Source: Allantophomopsis cytisporea
Taxonomy: Eukaryota; Ascomycota; Leotiomycetes; Phacidiales; Phacidiaceae
DNA: 64,000 bases
Reading direction: 5' to 3'
Assembly: GCA_024752435.1 (NCBI GenBank)
Contig: CP103026.1
Location: 1,116,001-1,180,000 of the forward strand
In this document: one piece after another, positions 21,243 to 32,741 of the stretch
Layout of the letters: the number at the start of each line of letters is the position of its first letter
How positions within the stretch are numbered: position 1 is the first letter of the stretch
The notes under the pieces: generated by a model
What the model was told of the DNA's origin: nothing
What the model saw: the letters and a program-made list of their open reading frames with translations, nothing else
Databases searched by the model: none
Translations under genes and position numbers: made by a program

Positions 21243-23800
21243 ATGTTTAATCGCAACAATCTATTCGGCCAAGGGCCGGCAGCAGGCCGACAGGGTCCTG
21301 GCCAGAATCAAGCACCACATCCACCATCCAGAGGAGACACACCTATGGGAGGTTACGATGCACCGCGAGGTCAAATGCCACCCTCCATGGCCAACAGACC
21401 TATGCCACAACGTGCGCCGGTCGGCCGTGGACCACCAGCTCATGGGGTTGCGAAGCGTTTGATGCCAGCCAAGGTCGAAGACAAAACTCTCCAGAGTAGA
21501 TACATCTACGGAAACATGTGGGTTTTATAGTTGAGTAAGTGTTAATTTGAAAACTAACACAATTGATAGAACAGCTGTTGCACCACAAGACTTTCCTCCT
21601 TCGCCTGATGGAACCGACCTCTATCTCCTCGTTAATGGACTGTATGTTGTTTCCGCAAGACCTACACCGGGATTCCCACCGGGATGTATAGCCCTGACTG
21701 GTCCACAACGGACCTGGGCAAATGTTAGTCTAACGGACGAGGTCAACGTTGAGACTTATGATCCATTTGCTCAAGGTGGCGACAGTTATCTGGGTGCTAT
21801 GGATGTTGATGTTGGTTTTGCTGGGAAAAAGATCACAGAAGTACCTTATGACCAAGACCAACTGGCAGAGGCTTTCATAAAGCTTTATGAGAACCAGATT
21901 TTTGCTCCCGGACAAGAGCTTGTCATGGACCATAAAAGTATTGCTTTGACATTCAAGATCAAAACCGTTCAGTTGGCTCAAATCAGCTTCGAAAAGCCCA
22001 CCTCCTCGAGTGCACCTACTTTATCCAATCCCCAGGCGAGAGGCATATTGATGAGACAGACTCAGATCACCTTTTACAAGAATTCTGCATCACCGATCAA
22101 ATTGAAAGGGTCTACTAAACGCCCTGCTGCCAACTCTATCATTGCTCCAGATTTCAAATTTGAGAACATGGGAATTGGCGGTCTGGATACTGAATTCAGC
22201 TCTATTTTCCGAAGAGCGTTTGCATCTCGTATTTTCCCACCTGGTAAGATAGAGCAGTTAGGAATTCAGCACGTGAAAGGTATTTTGCTTTATGGACCTC
22301 CTGGAACTGGAAAAACCTTGATCGCGCGCCAAATTGGCAAAATGTTGAACTCAAGAGAGCCAAAGGTTATCAACGGACCCGAAGTCCTCAACAAATACGT
22401 TGGTCAGTCCGAAGAGAACATTCGGAAACTTTTTGCAGATGCCGAGAAAGAGTACAAGGAGAAGGGAGAGGAAAGTGGTTTGCACATCATCATCTTCGAC
22501 GAACTGGACGCTGTGTGTAAGCAGAGAGGAAGTGGAGCTGGGGGTGGAACAGGTGTGGGTGATAGCGTGGTCAACCAATTGCTTTCTAAGCTTGACGGTG
22601 TTGACCAGCTCAACAATATCTTGCTCATTGGTATGACGAATCGCATGGATATGATCGATGATGCTCTCCTTCGACCTGGACGTCTTGAGGTGCATATGGA
22701 GATTTCATTACCCGATGAGCATGGACGTCAGCAAATCCTGAAGATCCATACTTCGAAGATGCGTGACAACAACATCATGGACACAGACGTAAACCTTGAG
22801 GAGTTGGCGGCATTGACCAAAAACTTCTCTGGAGCAGAAATTGGAGGTTTAGTCAAGTCAGCTTCTTCATTTGCGTTCAACAGATACGTAAAGGTTGGCA
22901 CTGTGGCTGGTGTCAGCGATGATATTGAAAACATGAAGGTCAACAGAGGAGACTTCATGCATGCACTCGAGGAAGTCAAGGCAGCCTTTGGTGTGTCTGA
23001 AGAAGAGCTTGCATCGGCAATTCGAGGCGGTATCTTGCGTTTCAGCCCACATATCGATAACATACTATCTGATGGGAATCTGTATGTCAGTCAAGTTCGC
23101 GAATCGGTATCTGAGCCACTTTTGTCTGTTCTCATGTACGGACCATCTGGATCTGGTAAGACTGCTTTGGCTGCCAGAATAGCTATTGATTCAGGCTTCC
23201 CTTTCATCAAGCTTGTTTCGCCATCAAATATGAGAGGAATGGGGGAAGCTGCCAAAGTATCATATCTAAACAAGGTATTTGAGGATGCTTACAAGTCGCC
23301 ACAAAACGTCGTTGTAATCGACAATATCGAAGATATCATAGATTGGGTTCCTATTGGTCCAAGATTTTCCAACTCTGTGTTGCAGGCATTGAAGACTGCG
23401 CTGAAAATGCAGCCTCCAAAGGTATTGCTTAGCCCGTTTGCTCTATTGAAGTAATTCTAATGTGAAGCAGGACCGACGTCTCTTGATTATCGGTACTACA
23501 AGTGAGAGAAGTGTTCTCCAACAACTCAACTTGGTCCGATCTTTCAACAAGCAAGTAGCTGTACCAAATGTTCATGACTATAACGAGCTTGCATCTGTTC
23601 TTCGGGAAGTCAAGGCATTCGACAATGATTCGGACATCGACCGGTCTCTACAAGAGATCAAGCAGACCACTGGTCGTGATGAGCTTGGAGTTGGCATTAA
23701 AGATGTTTTGTTTAGCATCGCAACAGCTAGACAAAGTGATGATAAGCCTGGCAGATTTGCGGAAGAAATGGCAAACATGATGGCCATGAATGGGGAGTAG
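21243..23800 (+). CDS. SEC18: Sec18/NSF vesicular-fusion ATPase
   Basis: Three exons, 21243..21517, 21570..23421 and 23471..23800, give 818 aa. Intron 1 has a CTAAC branch site and its donor (AT|GTGGGT) gives YIYGNITAVAPQDF. The first 80 residues are Gly/Pro/Gln-rich, then an NSF N-domain (LVNGLYVVSARP). D1 has Walker A GPPGTGKT at about residue 334 and Walker B IIIFDELDA near 400. MTNRMDMIDDALLRPGRLE follows. D2 has GPSGSGKT at about residue 615 and the degenerate VVIDNIEDI Walker B typical of NSF. The protein is a hexamer that, with alpha-SNAP (Sec17), disassembles SNARE complexes after fusion in the secretory and vacuolar pathways. Length is normal for filamentous fungi, where the Gly/Pro-rich leader is slightly longer than in yeast. 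Confidence 0.97.
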
Positions 23801-24640
23801 ATATGTTTAGATGATCAATACTACCTATAGTGCATCCTTTGCCAACATTATCTTCTGACCATTCAATGTATTATTTTTACCTGATAGATTGGTGTATCTC
23901 GACCAGGCGATCGTTATCTTCTAAAGCGAGATGGTAGTGGGTATCAAATTATGTTAAACTACGATTCAAGATTCCTGGAGATATATGTGCTCTTCAGAGT
24001 GAATCCTTAGGATTAGAAGTGATGGAAATAGACCGAACAGGAGCAAAGAATCTACCATTCGTACGCTTTGAGCCATTTCTGCAAGTTCTAACACATGAAG
24101 CCTGCCCTGTCTCCTAATATTATCAGTTTCCTGTGATTATCCATGTGTTTTGAAGTGTTCTGTCCATTTCCCACGAAAACGTGAGATCTTCGATTTGGTT
24201 TGGATATCCGCGACTTGGACTACTGGGGAGATATATTGATATTCGAGGTATTCTCCGGAAACTGTGCAGGAATACGTAGTGAGGCTAGTATTGAATGGTG
24301 GTGATGATGCCGACTCTTCAATAAGTGGCTGGCATGAGTATGCAACGCTGGAAAATTGAAGCCATGGCCGTGGAGAAATACTCTTGGTCAGTAAAAGTCC
24401 TAATTGATACCTGGAGTTCGTGAACCTTTGATATCTAGCTCGTCTCGGGCAAAGTCATGTGGAAGTGGATGAATACTTATTGATAGGAAGGGACTTCCAT
24501 TCATTCAATTGTTGTTCAGTAGTCCTTAGTTTCCTTTGGATATAGATGGCCCCAGCTGTTCATTCCATTTCCATTTCCATTCCATTTTTCTATAAGTTTT
24601 TTTTTTTTGGTAATTCATCTCGCGACATATCCAACATTTC
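23801..24640. other. Convergent intergenic SEC18 / HAD gene
   Basis: This 840-bp AT-rich stretch should hold both 3' untranslated regions. A T-run lies at 24599-24608. There is no coding evidence. Confidence 0.5.
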
Positions 24641-25432
24641 TCATGATGAGGCAGCAATAATTGCTTTCGCCATCTCTGGCAATGTATCTGCCATCACTTC
24701 CATGTCTCCGCCAAACAGCTCCGCACAAGGCTCCTTCTCATATATTGTACAGTATGCGCCCCGGAAGCCTACAATCTTGGCTGCAGATACATCCCACCTT
24801 TGAAATTCATTGTCAGTTGCGGTTTCGTGCATAACATATGCTCATATCAGTGAAGGAGCTACTTACATGTGTGCCGCGGCGAACCATTTAATATCCTCCT
24901 TTGCCAACGATGCGAGTGCTGGCTCATAGGCAGCGAGCGCAGGTTTTGCTATGCCTTTAGTGTCGCAAGACATGAAGTTCTTGATCGGCATATCGATGCC
25001 GGCTTTCTCGAAGTATCCTCGCACTCTGGCGACGTCACCAGTAGTCAGACACCAGATCGTAAAGCCAGCACCTCTGAGCAATTCAAAGGTTTCCCTGAGA
25101 CCATCCCTGGGGTTGAGCTCTCCGTACGTCTTCATCATGGCATCTCGTTGCTTATCTGTTGCGAATTCGCGTGGGTTCTTCACACCTGCCATATGTAATA
25201 CCCGATAGAAGAGTGATCGCATGACAGTGAGGTATGGGACATAACGTTCGGAGACTGAGAGGTAGGTGAATTCTCGTTCTGCGGATTCCATCCACGCAAA
25301 GGCAAAAAGCTGCGGACCAAGACCTGCTTCGATGAGTTTTGGACCAAGTTCCTTTTCGACTCCTTCAAAGAAAGCCTGATAGCTGACACAGGTTCCAACG
25401 ACATCGAAGACAACATGTTTGGCAGGCGACAT
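24641..25432 (-). CDS. HAD-superfamily hydrolase, 2-haloacid dehalogenase-like
   Basis: Two exons, 25432..24867 and 24797..24641, give 240 aa around a 69-bp intron (GTAAGT donor). HAD motif I is FDVVGT, with the nucleophile Asp near residue 10. Motif II is LTTGD. The motif III Lys is in AKPALAAYEP, and motif IV is AAHMWDVSAAK, created across the splice junction. The cap region lies between motifs I and II. The family (type II haloacid dehalogenase) hydrolyses C-halogen bonds of short 2-haloacids, but many fungal members have other or unknown phosphatase-like substrates. I chose the ATG at 25432 (MSPAKHVVFD) over one nine codons upstream because the core starts there. The next gene on this strand is an FAD oxidoreductase; a shared catabolic role is only inference. 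Confidence 0.85.
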
Positions 25433-26409
25433 TTTGGTTGATATAAGCCTTGTAAACAATTTGTTGTACAGAGTAATAGTTTCTTACACGACAACAAGGA
25501 AAGCAGCGATATATATCAGATCTCCCATGATTCTTCATGTTAGCGACTGCATACTCAAGTCAATTAATTGTCTTCAATTGCCCGTTGTCCCCATTGACCT
25601 GGTCGTCAGATGACCAGACCGATCCCCCACCTTTTGCTTTCTCGTTCAACCACCACTACTATTGTTATCATCTTAATTGATCTACGGAGTGACTGCATCA
25701 ATGTTTGGAACATCTTTGCCATTGGGATATTACGTGATATTAACAGGATCTGACCCTCAAACTTGGCCGAGCGTGGGGTAACCCGCAGCCATTGCAACTA
25801 GGGATTACCAGCGTTTCTTATCGACAAATGACCCAGGTGGCTGAGTCTTCGAAAAGAGATTCCGATTCAGGTACTCCACTACTCAAACTGAAAAAGAACA
25901 AGCACCAAGATTGTCCAGCCACGTCAGCGAATATCGACATTCTACTTGCCGCACCATGCAGTCCTGGTAAAGCTTCGTAAAGCTTCTCGGTACTGTGGTC
26001 GTATTTCCATAATATTGATGTTATCCGGCTTTCGACCCTACAACTGACATGGGCCAGGTCCGCGACTCTAAGCGCCGTATGAAGTGCGATAAGGTGTCTT
26101 CAATTCAAGACTTTGTAATTCGCTTTCTCTTGGCCTTGTTCTGTATGCATAGCTGTCTCATGGAATAATAACATTGACGCTATCAAGCATGGGGGGAATA
26201 GATGAGTGGTGCTCAGTATAGATTGCGATTGAATCGAGCATGTTTGATAACGAATTACGAATTGCACAGGAGTGATAGATCGAAAAGTACACGATCACTT
26301 CCGTTTGAAGATCTGTCATATTCAGTCTTCATCAGCCACGTCGGCGTTCATGACAATCTATCAAGACTAAACATATCAAGCATACGCCAGTCTTTAAATT
26401 CGACGCTAA
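25433..26409. other. Intergenic HAD gene / FAD oxidoreductase, with relic
   Basis: This 1-kb stretch holds the HAD promoter and the 3' side of the oxidoreductase. A short zinc-cluster-like relic lies at 26049-26093. No intact gene was found. Confidence 0.5.
26049..26093 (+). pseudogene. Possible relic of a Zn2Cys6 transcription-factor exon
   Basis: ATG at 26049 opens MGQVRDSKRRMKCDK, followed by GTGTCT, a weak donor. The SKRRMKCDK part strongly recalls the centre of fungal zinc-cluster domains (CxxCRxSKRRxKCDK). The two preceding cysteines are absent, with Val where Cys is expected. No downstream exon with the remaining cysteines was found. I read it as a decayed first exon beside a metabolic gene pair. 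It is short enough to be chance. Confidence 0.3.
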
Positions 26410-27935
26410 CTACGTTGCTTTGAGACTTACTGTGTGACTACCTGCATTCAGGATGTCACCACCCTCAGGCCCATTCCTGGCCTTTTCGATTCTTCCCGCT
26501 GAAGTCTTTAGCAGCGTCGGGAGTCCAACATCCTCGTACGATTCACCTGTCCTGATCATTCGTGCTAGACCCTTTGCTCCGATCCAGATAACAGGCATGC
26601 CATGTCCATTGAACCCAGCAAGAATCATCTGATCTGGCTTCCCTGGGATGTGACCTATATGAGGGTTTGAGTCTGAAGAATAGCCCATGACTGTGATATA
26701 ACCTTAGCTTCAAGTTCTTATATGTGAGAAATCAAAACACTTACCTCCAGTCCAAATCTTGTTTACCTTCGCACCAGTGTCATCCCATCCCCTGAAAGTA
26801 CGTTGCATGTAATTGATATAGTAATCTTTCGCAGAATCAATCAGAACACTATCGTCAATATTGTTGTACCATTGGTCTCTGTGTTTCTTGAACTCTTGGC
26901 TAGCACCACCAACTATGATACTGCCATCCGCTCGAGGGATAAGATAATCGAGGCCAATGCCATCAGGTGTGCGAATAATGTATGAATTGTTGACCAATGG
27001 AGCGACGGTGTTCTCAGGGACGGTAATATGACAGCAAATACCCTTACATGGGATGATATTGGCGGAATATTCGGGCAGGAGTCCTGCTACATATGCATTG
27101 TTCGCATAGACGACCTTCTTCGCTTTTGTGGTGCCACGAGGAGTGTTGACCAAAAAGCCGCCTTCAGGAAGTGCTGTGACTGCAGTCACAGGTGTACGTG
27201 TTTGCAAGTTAACGAGACCAGTTTTGAGTGCCGACTCAGTAAGATGTAGGATGAATTTGTAAGGCCACATAGTTCCAGCTGTATACGTCGCACATGCCTT
27301 TGCTTCTTTGATTCCACATGCCTTCAGGAGGAAGTTAGTAACATCGTCTTTGTTCTTTCTGCAAGTTGCATACTTACTCCTTCGGCATTCTTGCCATAGA
27401 TGAAATCAACATCTTTCATATACTCGAATCCGTGGTTAACCATCGTCTCATACAATGCTTTCATCTTATCTGCTTCTGCTTGGTTTGTCCACACGTCACA
27501 AGATCTTGTGAGAGTGAAATCGCAATCAATTTTCTCTTTCGCGATCAGCTCCTTGATAGCATGGAGATGCGCAACTTCATATTCTGCCAACTCTCTCCCT
27601 CCTTCAATGCCACAGCGTTCAAGATACCCTGGCCCGTACATTCGAGGTCGCAAATGTCCACCATTCCTGCCTGTTGCACCACTACAGACTGTGCGAGCTT
27701 CGAGGACTAAGACAGAGGAAAGTTTAGGGGCCTGAATATCATCATCCTTAACAAGGTTGTACGCTGTGGCAATTCCAGCATAGCCAGCGCCAATGATGAC
27801 TACTTCGGATTGCTCTGGAAGTTCTGGGGTGCTTCTATGTTCATCCAACTCGTGCTTCTCAGTGAACCAGAATGAATCCAACGACTTGTCCACTGGCAGC
27901 AAGCCATTTGTTGTCGAACCTGAAGTCGAGCTCAT
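26410..27935 (-). CDS. FAD-dependent amine/amino-acid oxidoreductase (DAO family)
   Basis: Three exons, 27935..27378, 27321..26745 and 26690..26410, give 471 aa. Introns are 56 and 54 bp, and intron 1 carries a TACTAAC branch site. Residues 44-60 form the dinucleotide fold (VVIIGAGYAGIATAYNL), followed by the family motif SGATGRNGGHLRP. Near the C-terminus WTGVMGYSSDSNPHIG and AGFNGHGM are typical of DAO enzymes related to bacterial PuuB/OrdL. The family oxidises secondary or primary amines, releasing H2O2; the exact substrate cannot be read. There is no signal peptide and no peroxisomal SKL end (it ends SLKAT). It is divergent from an amino-acid permease across a region with clustered GATA sites, which suggests nitrogen scavenging. 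Confidence 0.87.
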
Positions 27936-28411
27936 GATGGAGAAAGCCTACAGAATGTCTTTGAAAGGTCTGAGTATTTACTTCAAAAACAATTGGAAAG
28001 AAGAAAAATAATGGCCATAAAGAGATGTTATTCTAGTAGAAAAGTACTTATCATTGCATACTGATGGAGTACTTGCGCGCAACTTGCGCGTACTCTATGA
28101 ATGCGGCATTATCATAGGTAGTCATTTCATTGGCAAACTCGCGCCGGTGTCGCGCGGGGAGAGTTGTAATGAAATCGGCTGGATACTGTACATGGATTGC
28201 TCTTAATCGATATAGAATGGGCAGATCACTTAATGAGCATCGGAAGCGGGTAATCTCGATATGGGAAATTTCACCCAGGGCCATAGCGGAGTCTTCATTG
28301 TTGTAACTTCGGTACAACAAGATATGTCGCCATAATCAACCGACGTCGAAAGTGGGAGGCGAAGATCAAAGAGCAAAGGGTAAAGAGAAACGAATGAGGT
28401 GAGAGGGCGAT

Positions 28412-28576
28412 GATAAGACCATGCGACGGACAACGATGGATAGATTGATAAGGTACTCCGTAGGAACGATTGGCAAGGTAGGTCGAGTGGAATGGACTGA
28501 TTGGACTGGCAGGATTGATAGGTTGATAGGCTGATAGATTGATGATAGGTTGATAGGTTGACGATAGGTTGATAGA
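28412..28576. promoter_or_regulatory. Cluster of about ten GATAR sites
   Basis: GATAAG at 28412 and 28447, GATAG at 28439, then GATAG/GATAGG at 28517, 28525, 28533, 28544, 28552, 28563 and 28571. Seven lie within 60 bp in a loosely tandem GATTGATAGGTT arrangement. HGATAR is the site for fungal GATA factors such as AreA/Nit2 that activate nitrogen-scavenging genes. It may also have begun as a simple repeat. Confidence 0.55.
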
Positions 28577-28898
28577 GAGAGGAGAGGTCAAGGATTCTGA
28601 AGAGGGAGAAAGACATCTCGGGAGTATGTGGAGTAAATAGCACGAGTAAGTAAGGAAGATATGGAAGGGGAAAAAGGCTAATTCGTAAGTAGAGTTATCA
28701 CGTGAGTATACATACTGACTATGACTGACCCCTGGTTCATACTTCAGGTTTACTTGTACATAAGTAAATATATAAATATACAAATAAACAATTAAATACA
28801 TACTTCGTATATGCGCTATATGTACATACTGTACTATGTAGGTAGAGAATACCTATATAGGTAAAGTACCTAGTCAGTCAGCTCCCCTATAGCCGTGA

Positions 28899-28925
28899 GT
28901 GCCTGTGCCTGTGCCTGTGCCTGTC
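28899..28925. repeat. GTGCCT hexanucleotide microsatellite
   Basis: Four consecutive GTGCCT-like units in intergenic DNA. Confidence 0.75.
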
Positions 28926-30225
28926 TGTTTCCTTTTCCCGCGCTCCCTCTGAGAGGCTCGTTCTCTTTTCCTCTCCACTTTCGCTCTCACTCTCGCTTTC
29001 CCTCTCCACAAAATTCTTGTTTATGCTATTTATGCACCACGGGCCGCTCCATCTTACTATATCGAAACTTCATGCATCATCAAATAGATAGTGAAAGAAA
29101 GAGAAGAGTGGAGTATGGGAGTAGTGGGGTCTATGAACAAGTAAATACAGGCAATTGCCCGATTTCTATCTCGCTTCTGAAAGCACTCCAATTCACATCC
29201 AACGTACCAATCACTGATAGAGATATGTGTATATCTTTCTGTATGCAAACACGTGCACAGCTCACATTGAATGAGGCAGTACTACAAATGTCTCCTCATG
29301 CAGCATTCTATGACCGTCTCCCCTTCCCCTAGTACAGTGTTTACCCATAGCATATGGACGAGATAACGTTCCATTGGTAGCATTGCCCAACTGGCCTGGA
29401 CATCTACACACTCAGATGACCCCCACGTTACTCGACGAAAAGAAGACGTAAACCTAGACCCTACATGCTGTGTAGAACTTTGAATTTTAGTTGTGAGACT
29501 CTGTATACTCTACTTTACCAATCACCAATTTGTAAGACGTGACATTAATCAGACATGCAGTTAATACGTTCCATGTTAGGGTAAGCGGAGGATATTCATT
29601 AACATAAGAGATTTTAACAAGTTCAATTGAAAGATTGAAAAGACAGAAAGAGGTGTACACCTCTTCGCTCGCGGTTGCCCTTGTTGTGGCTGTGTGTTAT
29701 GTTGTAGATCTCTGGGGTGTCCCCAATACGGTCCGGATAAGAAATCCAGATAGTTGAAATGCATGTTATAGAGTACAAAGCATTGGCATGAGGCCTGTCA
29801 AGTGCACAAAAATCCTACCAGGTATAAAGACCGACAATCTAGTCCAGTCTAGCCGTTTCCTTCTGGACTTGATTTCGATATGTGGGTATTAACGTATCTT
29901 GCAGTGCGTGATCTGCCCTGGGACCAACCAACATTTCCCCACCTTGTGTACTTGCCCCGAACATGGTCCTATGAGGCTCTGAGGATCCAGATTTCTGGAT
30001 TATATAACACTTCTCTGATTCGATGGATCTCTTATCGTTACTGACCTTGTTTGTGCCATGATATCCCTAGCAATCTGCAATTATCATTCCTCACATAGCC
30101 TTCCATGCATTTGCAGTTCGTCGGCACTTGACTTGCGACAAGCTTGCCACACGCAATAATCTCATGCGTTCATAACAGCCTTTACCCCCTCCGATCTTTT
30201 AAACTCGATACTAGTTCTGCTCTTG

Positions 30226-30226
<1 letters not shown>

Positions 30227-30272
<46 letters not shown>
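30227..30272 (+). repeat. (CT)n tract before the permease start
   Basis: Twenty-three uninterrupted CT units end 41 nt before the ATG at 30314, so the tract probably lies in the leader or core promoter. Pyrimidine tracts are common at fungal transcription starts, and this one is exceptionally pure. Confidence 0.9.
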
Positions 30273-30277
<5 letters not shown>

Positions 30278-30313
30278 CACAATCATCCCAACTTTGGTTG
30301 TTGCATTTTTGCT

Positions 30314-32286
30314 ATGTCTGGTCATTCCGGGGATATTCCCCACATGGGAATGAAGGAGGTAGACGAGAAGAAAGTTGGCTACGCTGATGAGTCTCCAATT
30401 GATGTCAGTTTGGGTGAGACGAATGATTTTATCGAGACCAAGGAACTGAAGTAGGTTGCTGTCTGCTATCTCCGTCCGACTTTAACTGATAATGTTCAGA
30501 CGTGGTCTACAACAGAGACACATTCAGATGATCGCATTGGCCGGTGCCATTGGAACTGGACTTTTTCTCGGATCTGGAAAAGCAATCGCAAAAGGAGGCC
30601 CATTAGGTGCCCTTTTAGGATATTCACTGATTGGCGTCTTTGTTTGCGGTGTTGTGTTGAGTATCGGCGAGATGAGGTGGAGACACTTGAAACTTATACA
30701 ATATTCCGAGAACGCCAGACAGCTGACAATCACATAGCGCACTTGTCCCTTTATCTGGAGGTATAATAAGACACGCAGAGAAGTTCTGTGACGTGAGTGA
30801 ACCCTTCCCAGTGCGCGAGATCCCCAACAAAAAGTTGTGCGCTCCATTTTGTGCAGCTCAAGTTAAAATTTTCATGACCGAAAGTTTCAACTGACTTTGA
30901 ACATTTAACAGTCACTCATTAGATGTGAAATCGCTAACTAAGACTATAGCCTGCTCTGTCATTTGCCAATGGATGGAATCAGGTCTACTCTTATATGGTT
31001 TCCATCCCCGCCGAACTTGTCGCGGCAGCTATTGTGGTGGATTTCTGGAAAACCATCAACTCATCCATTTGGATTGTCGTCTTCGGGGCTCTATTGCTCA
31101 TTAGCAATTTGTTCTTTGTCCGCATCTATGGTGAACTCGAGTTCACCTTCGCGTCGTTGAAGATCATGCTAATCGTGGGTCTCAACATCATGGCTCTTGT
31201 CATTGTCTGTGGCGGAGGACCCGACCACCATGTCTATGGCTTCCAATATTGGAGCAACCCAGGAGCTTTGGTACAATACCTTGACGTCCCCGGATCTTTG
31301 GGTCGTTTTATGGGTTTTTATACAGTACTATCCAATGCTGTTTATGCATATTCCGGTATCGAGAATTTCTCCCTCGCCGCTTCCGAGACACAAAATCCGA
31401 GACAGGCGATTCCAAAAGCTGCACGTCGCATTTTCGTTCGAGTGGTAACATTCTACATTGTTTCAATCTTCTTCGTTGGAATGATCGTGCCATCTACCGA
31501 TTCGAACTTGTTGCTTTCTACTGGAAATGCTGCTCAATCACCGTTCGTCATTGCTGCAAGACGCGCTGGTATCAAGGTTGTTCCAAGTATTATCAACTTC
31601 GTTGTGTTGACAAGTGCCTGGAGTTCTGGAAATTCTAGTCTCCTTGGTGGTTCTCGAGTTTTGTACGGAATGGCTCGTGAGAGACATGCGCCAAAGATTT
31701 TCCTTCGTACCAATCGCTTTGGTATCCCATACATGACGGTTGCGTTCTTGAGCGCGTTTATATGCTTGGGCTTCATGACTCTATCCAGTGGCGCCAACAC
31801 TGTCTTCACCTGGCTTCAGGATCTTGTTTCAGTCGCAACTCTTGTCAATTGGATCGTCATCTGTACCGTCTATCTTCGATTCCACTACGGCATGAAAGCG
31901 CAGGGAATTGATCGTGCCCTACTGCCATGGAAGGCACCATTTCAGCCTTATGCAGCATGGACTTCCCTGACTGCATTCATTATTCTCCTGTTGACCGGAG
32001 GATATACCGTTTTTATCCACAAGCAGTAAGCTCTTATACCATCCTTCATGAATAAATTTATGCTAACTGATTCTTTAGTTGGGATACGGAGACTTTTGTG
32101 TCATCTTATATCAATATCCCATTGTTTTTCATCTTCTACTTAGGGTACAAATATATTAAGAAGACCAAGATTATTTCCCTGATGGATATCCCGATTCAAC
32201 ACTACCTTGATATTGCAGAGGCAAATCCAGAGGAGCGTAATCCACCGGCTACTGGCTGGCACAAGCTTAATATCTTGTGGAGTTAG
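30314..32286 (+). CDS. Amino-acid permease (YAT family)
   Basis: Five exons, 30314..30450, 30500..30676, 30738..30792, 30950..32025 and 32079..32286, give 550 aa. All introns are GT-AG; the third is the longest at 157 bp. After a hydrophilic 45-residue N-terminus comes RGLQQRHIQMIALAGAIGTGLFLGSG, the signature of fungal amino-acid permeases (helix 1). VVLSIGEMSALVPLSGG and NGWNQVYSYMVSIPAELVA follow. About 12 membrane helices are visible. The family imports amino acids by proton symport at the plasma membrane. Substrate specificity cannot be read; similarity in layout is to Put4/Dip5/Gap1-type carriers. A pure CT tract precedes the start, and a GATA cluster lies 1.8 kb upstream, fitting nitrogen regulation. 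Confidence 0.92.
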
Positions 32287-32741
32287 ATAGGAATAGATGA
32301 GCGATGGAGAAATACCCTAGATGAATATGTCAATTTGTAACAATTATTATTTGTACCATGATCAGACGCGGTGCGAGGATTTGTGACTTCCTATTATCTT
32401 AATACACTAAATATGATACTTAAGGGGCATTTTGCATTGTAGTGGTTGAACAGCTATATGTCCTTTGAAACCTAAAGTAGAGCAAGATTAACTCGCGAGG
32501 CGTGACACAAAACTGTTACATCTATATGCGCAATTATGATTACAAGTCAATATTGTGCCTCGATAAATGGTAGGTATACTACGTGTATAAAATCTGTTAC
32601 GGGGTAGTTCTATTGGTGGATATACAGATATTTGTGGCGTTGCGCTGACATGGACTAAGGCATGATGCAACTCTTGTAGTACATAACGCGGCCAGTCCTC
32701 TCACTGCAATTCTCAATAAAATAGATGTTTTGCCTTCAATT
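32287..32741. other. Intergenic permease / pseudogene
   Basis: A 455-bp AT-rich stretch; nothing seen beyond the permease 3' side. Confidence 0.5.

Larger units (their letters stand above)
27936..30313. promoter_or_regulatory. Long divergent region oxidoreductase / permease
   Basis: A 2.4-kb gene-free stretch between two divergent metabolic genes. It holds a GATA-site cluster (28412-28576), a GTGCCT repeat (28899-28925), CCTA-type motifs near 28840-28870 and a CT tract directly before the permease. Other open frames are pyrimidine-rich low complexity. Confidence 0.6.

Noticed and set aside
28230..28801. Minus-strand Ser/Leu/Tyr-rich frames
   Set aside because: They are translations of the GATA/GATTGATAGG repeat tract and show the repeat period rather than protein features.
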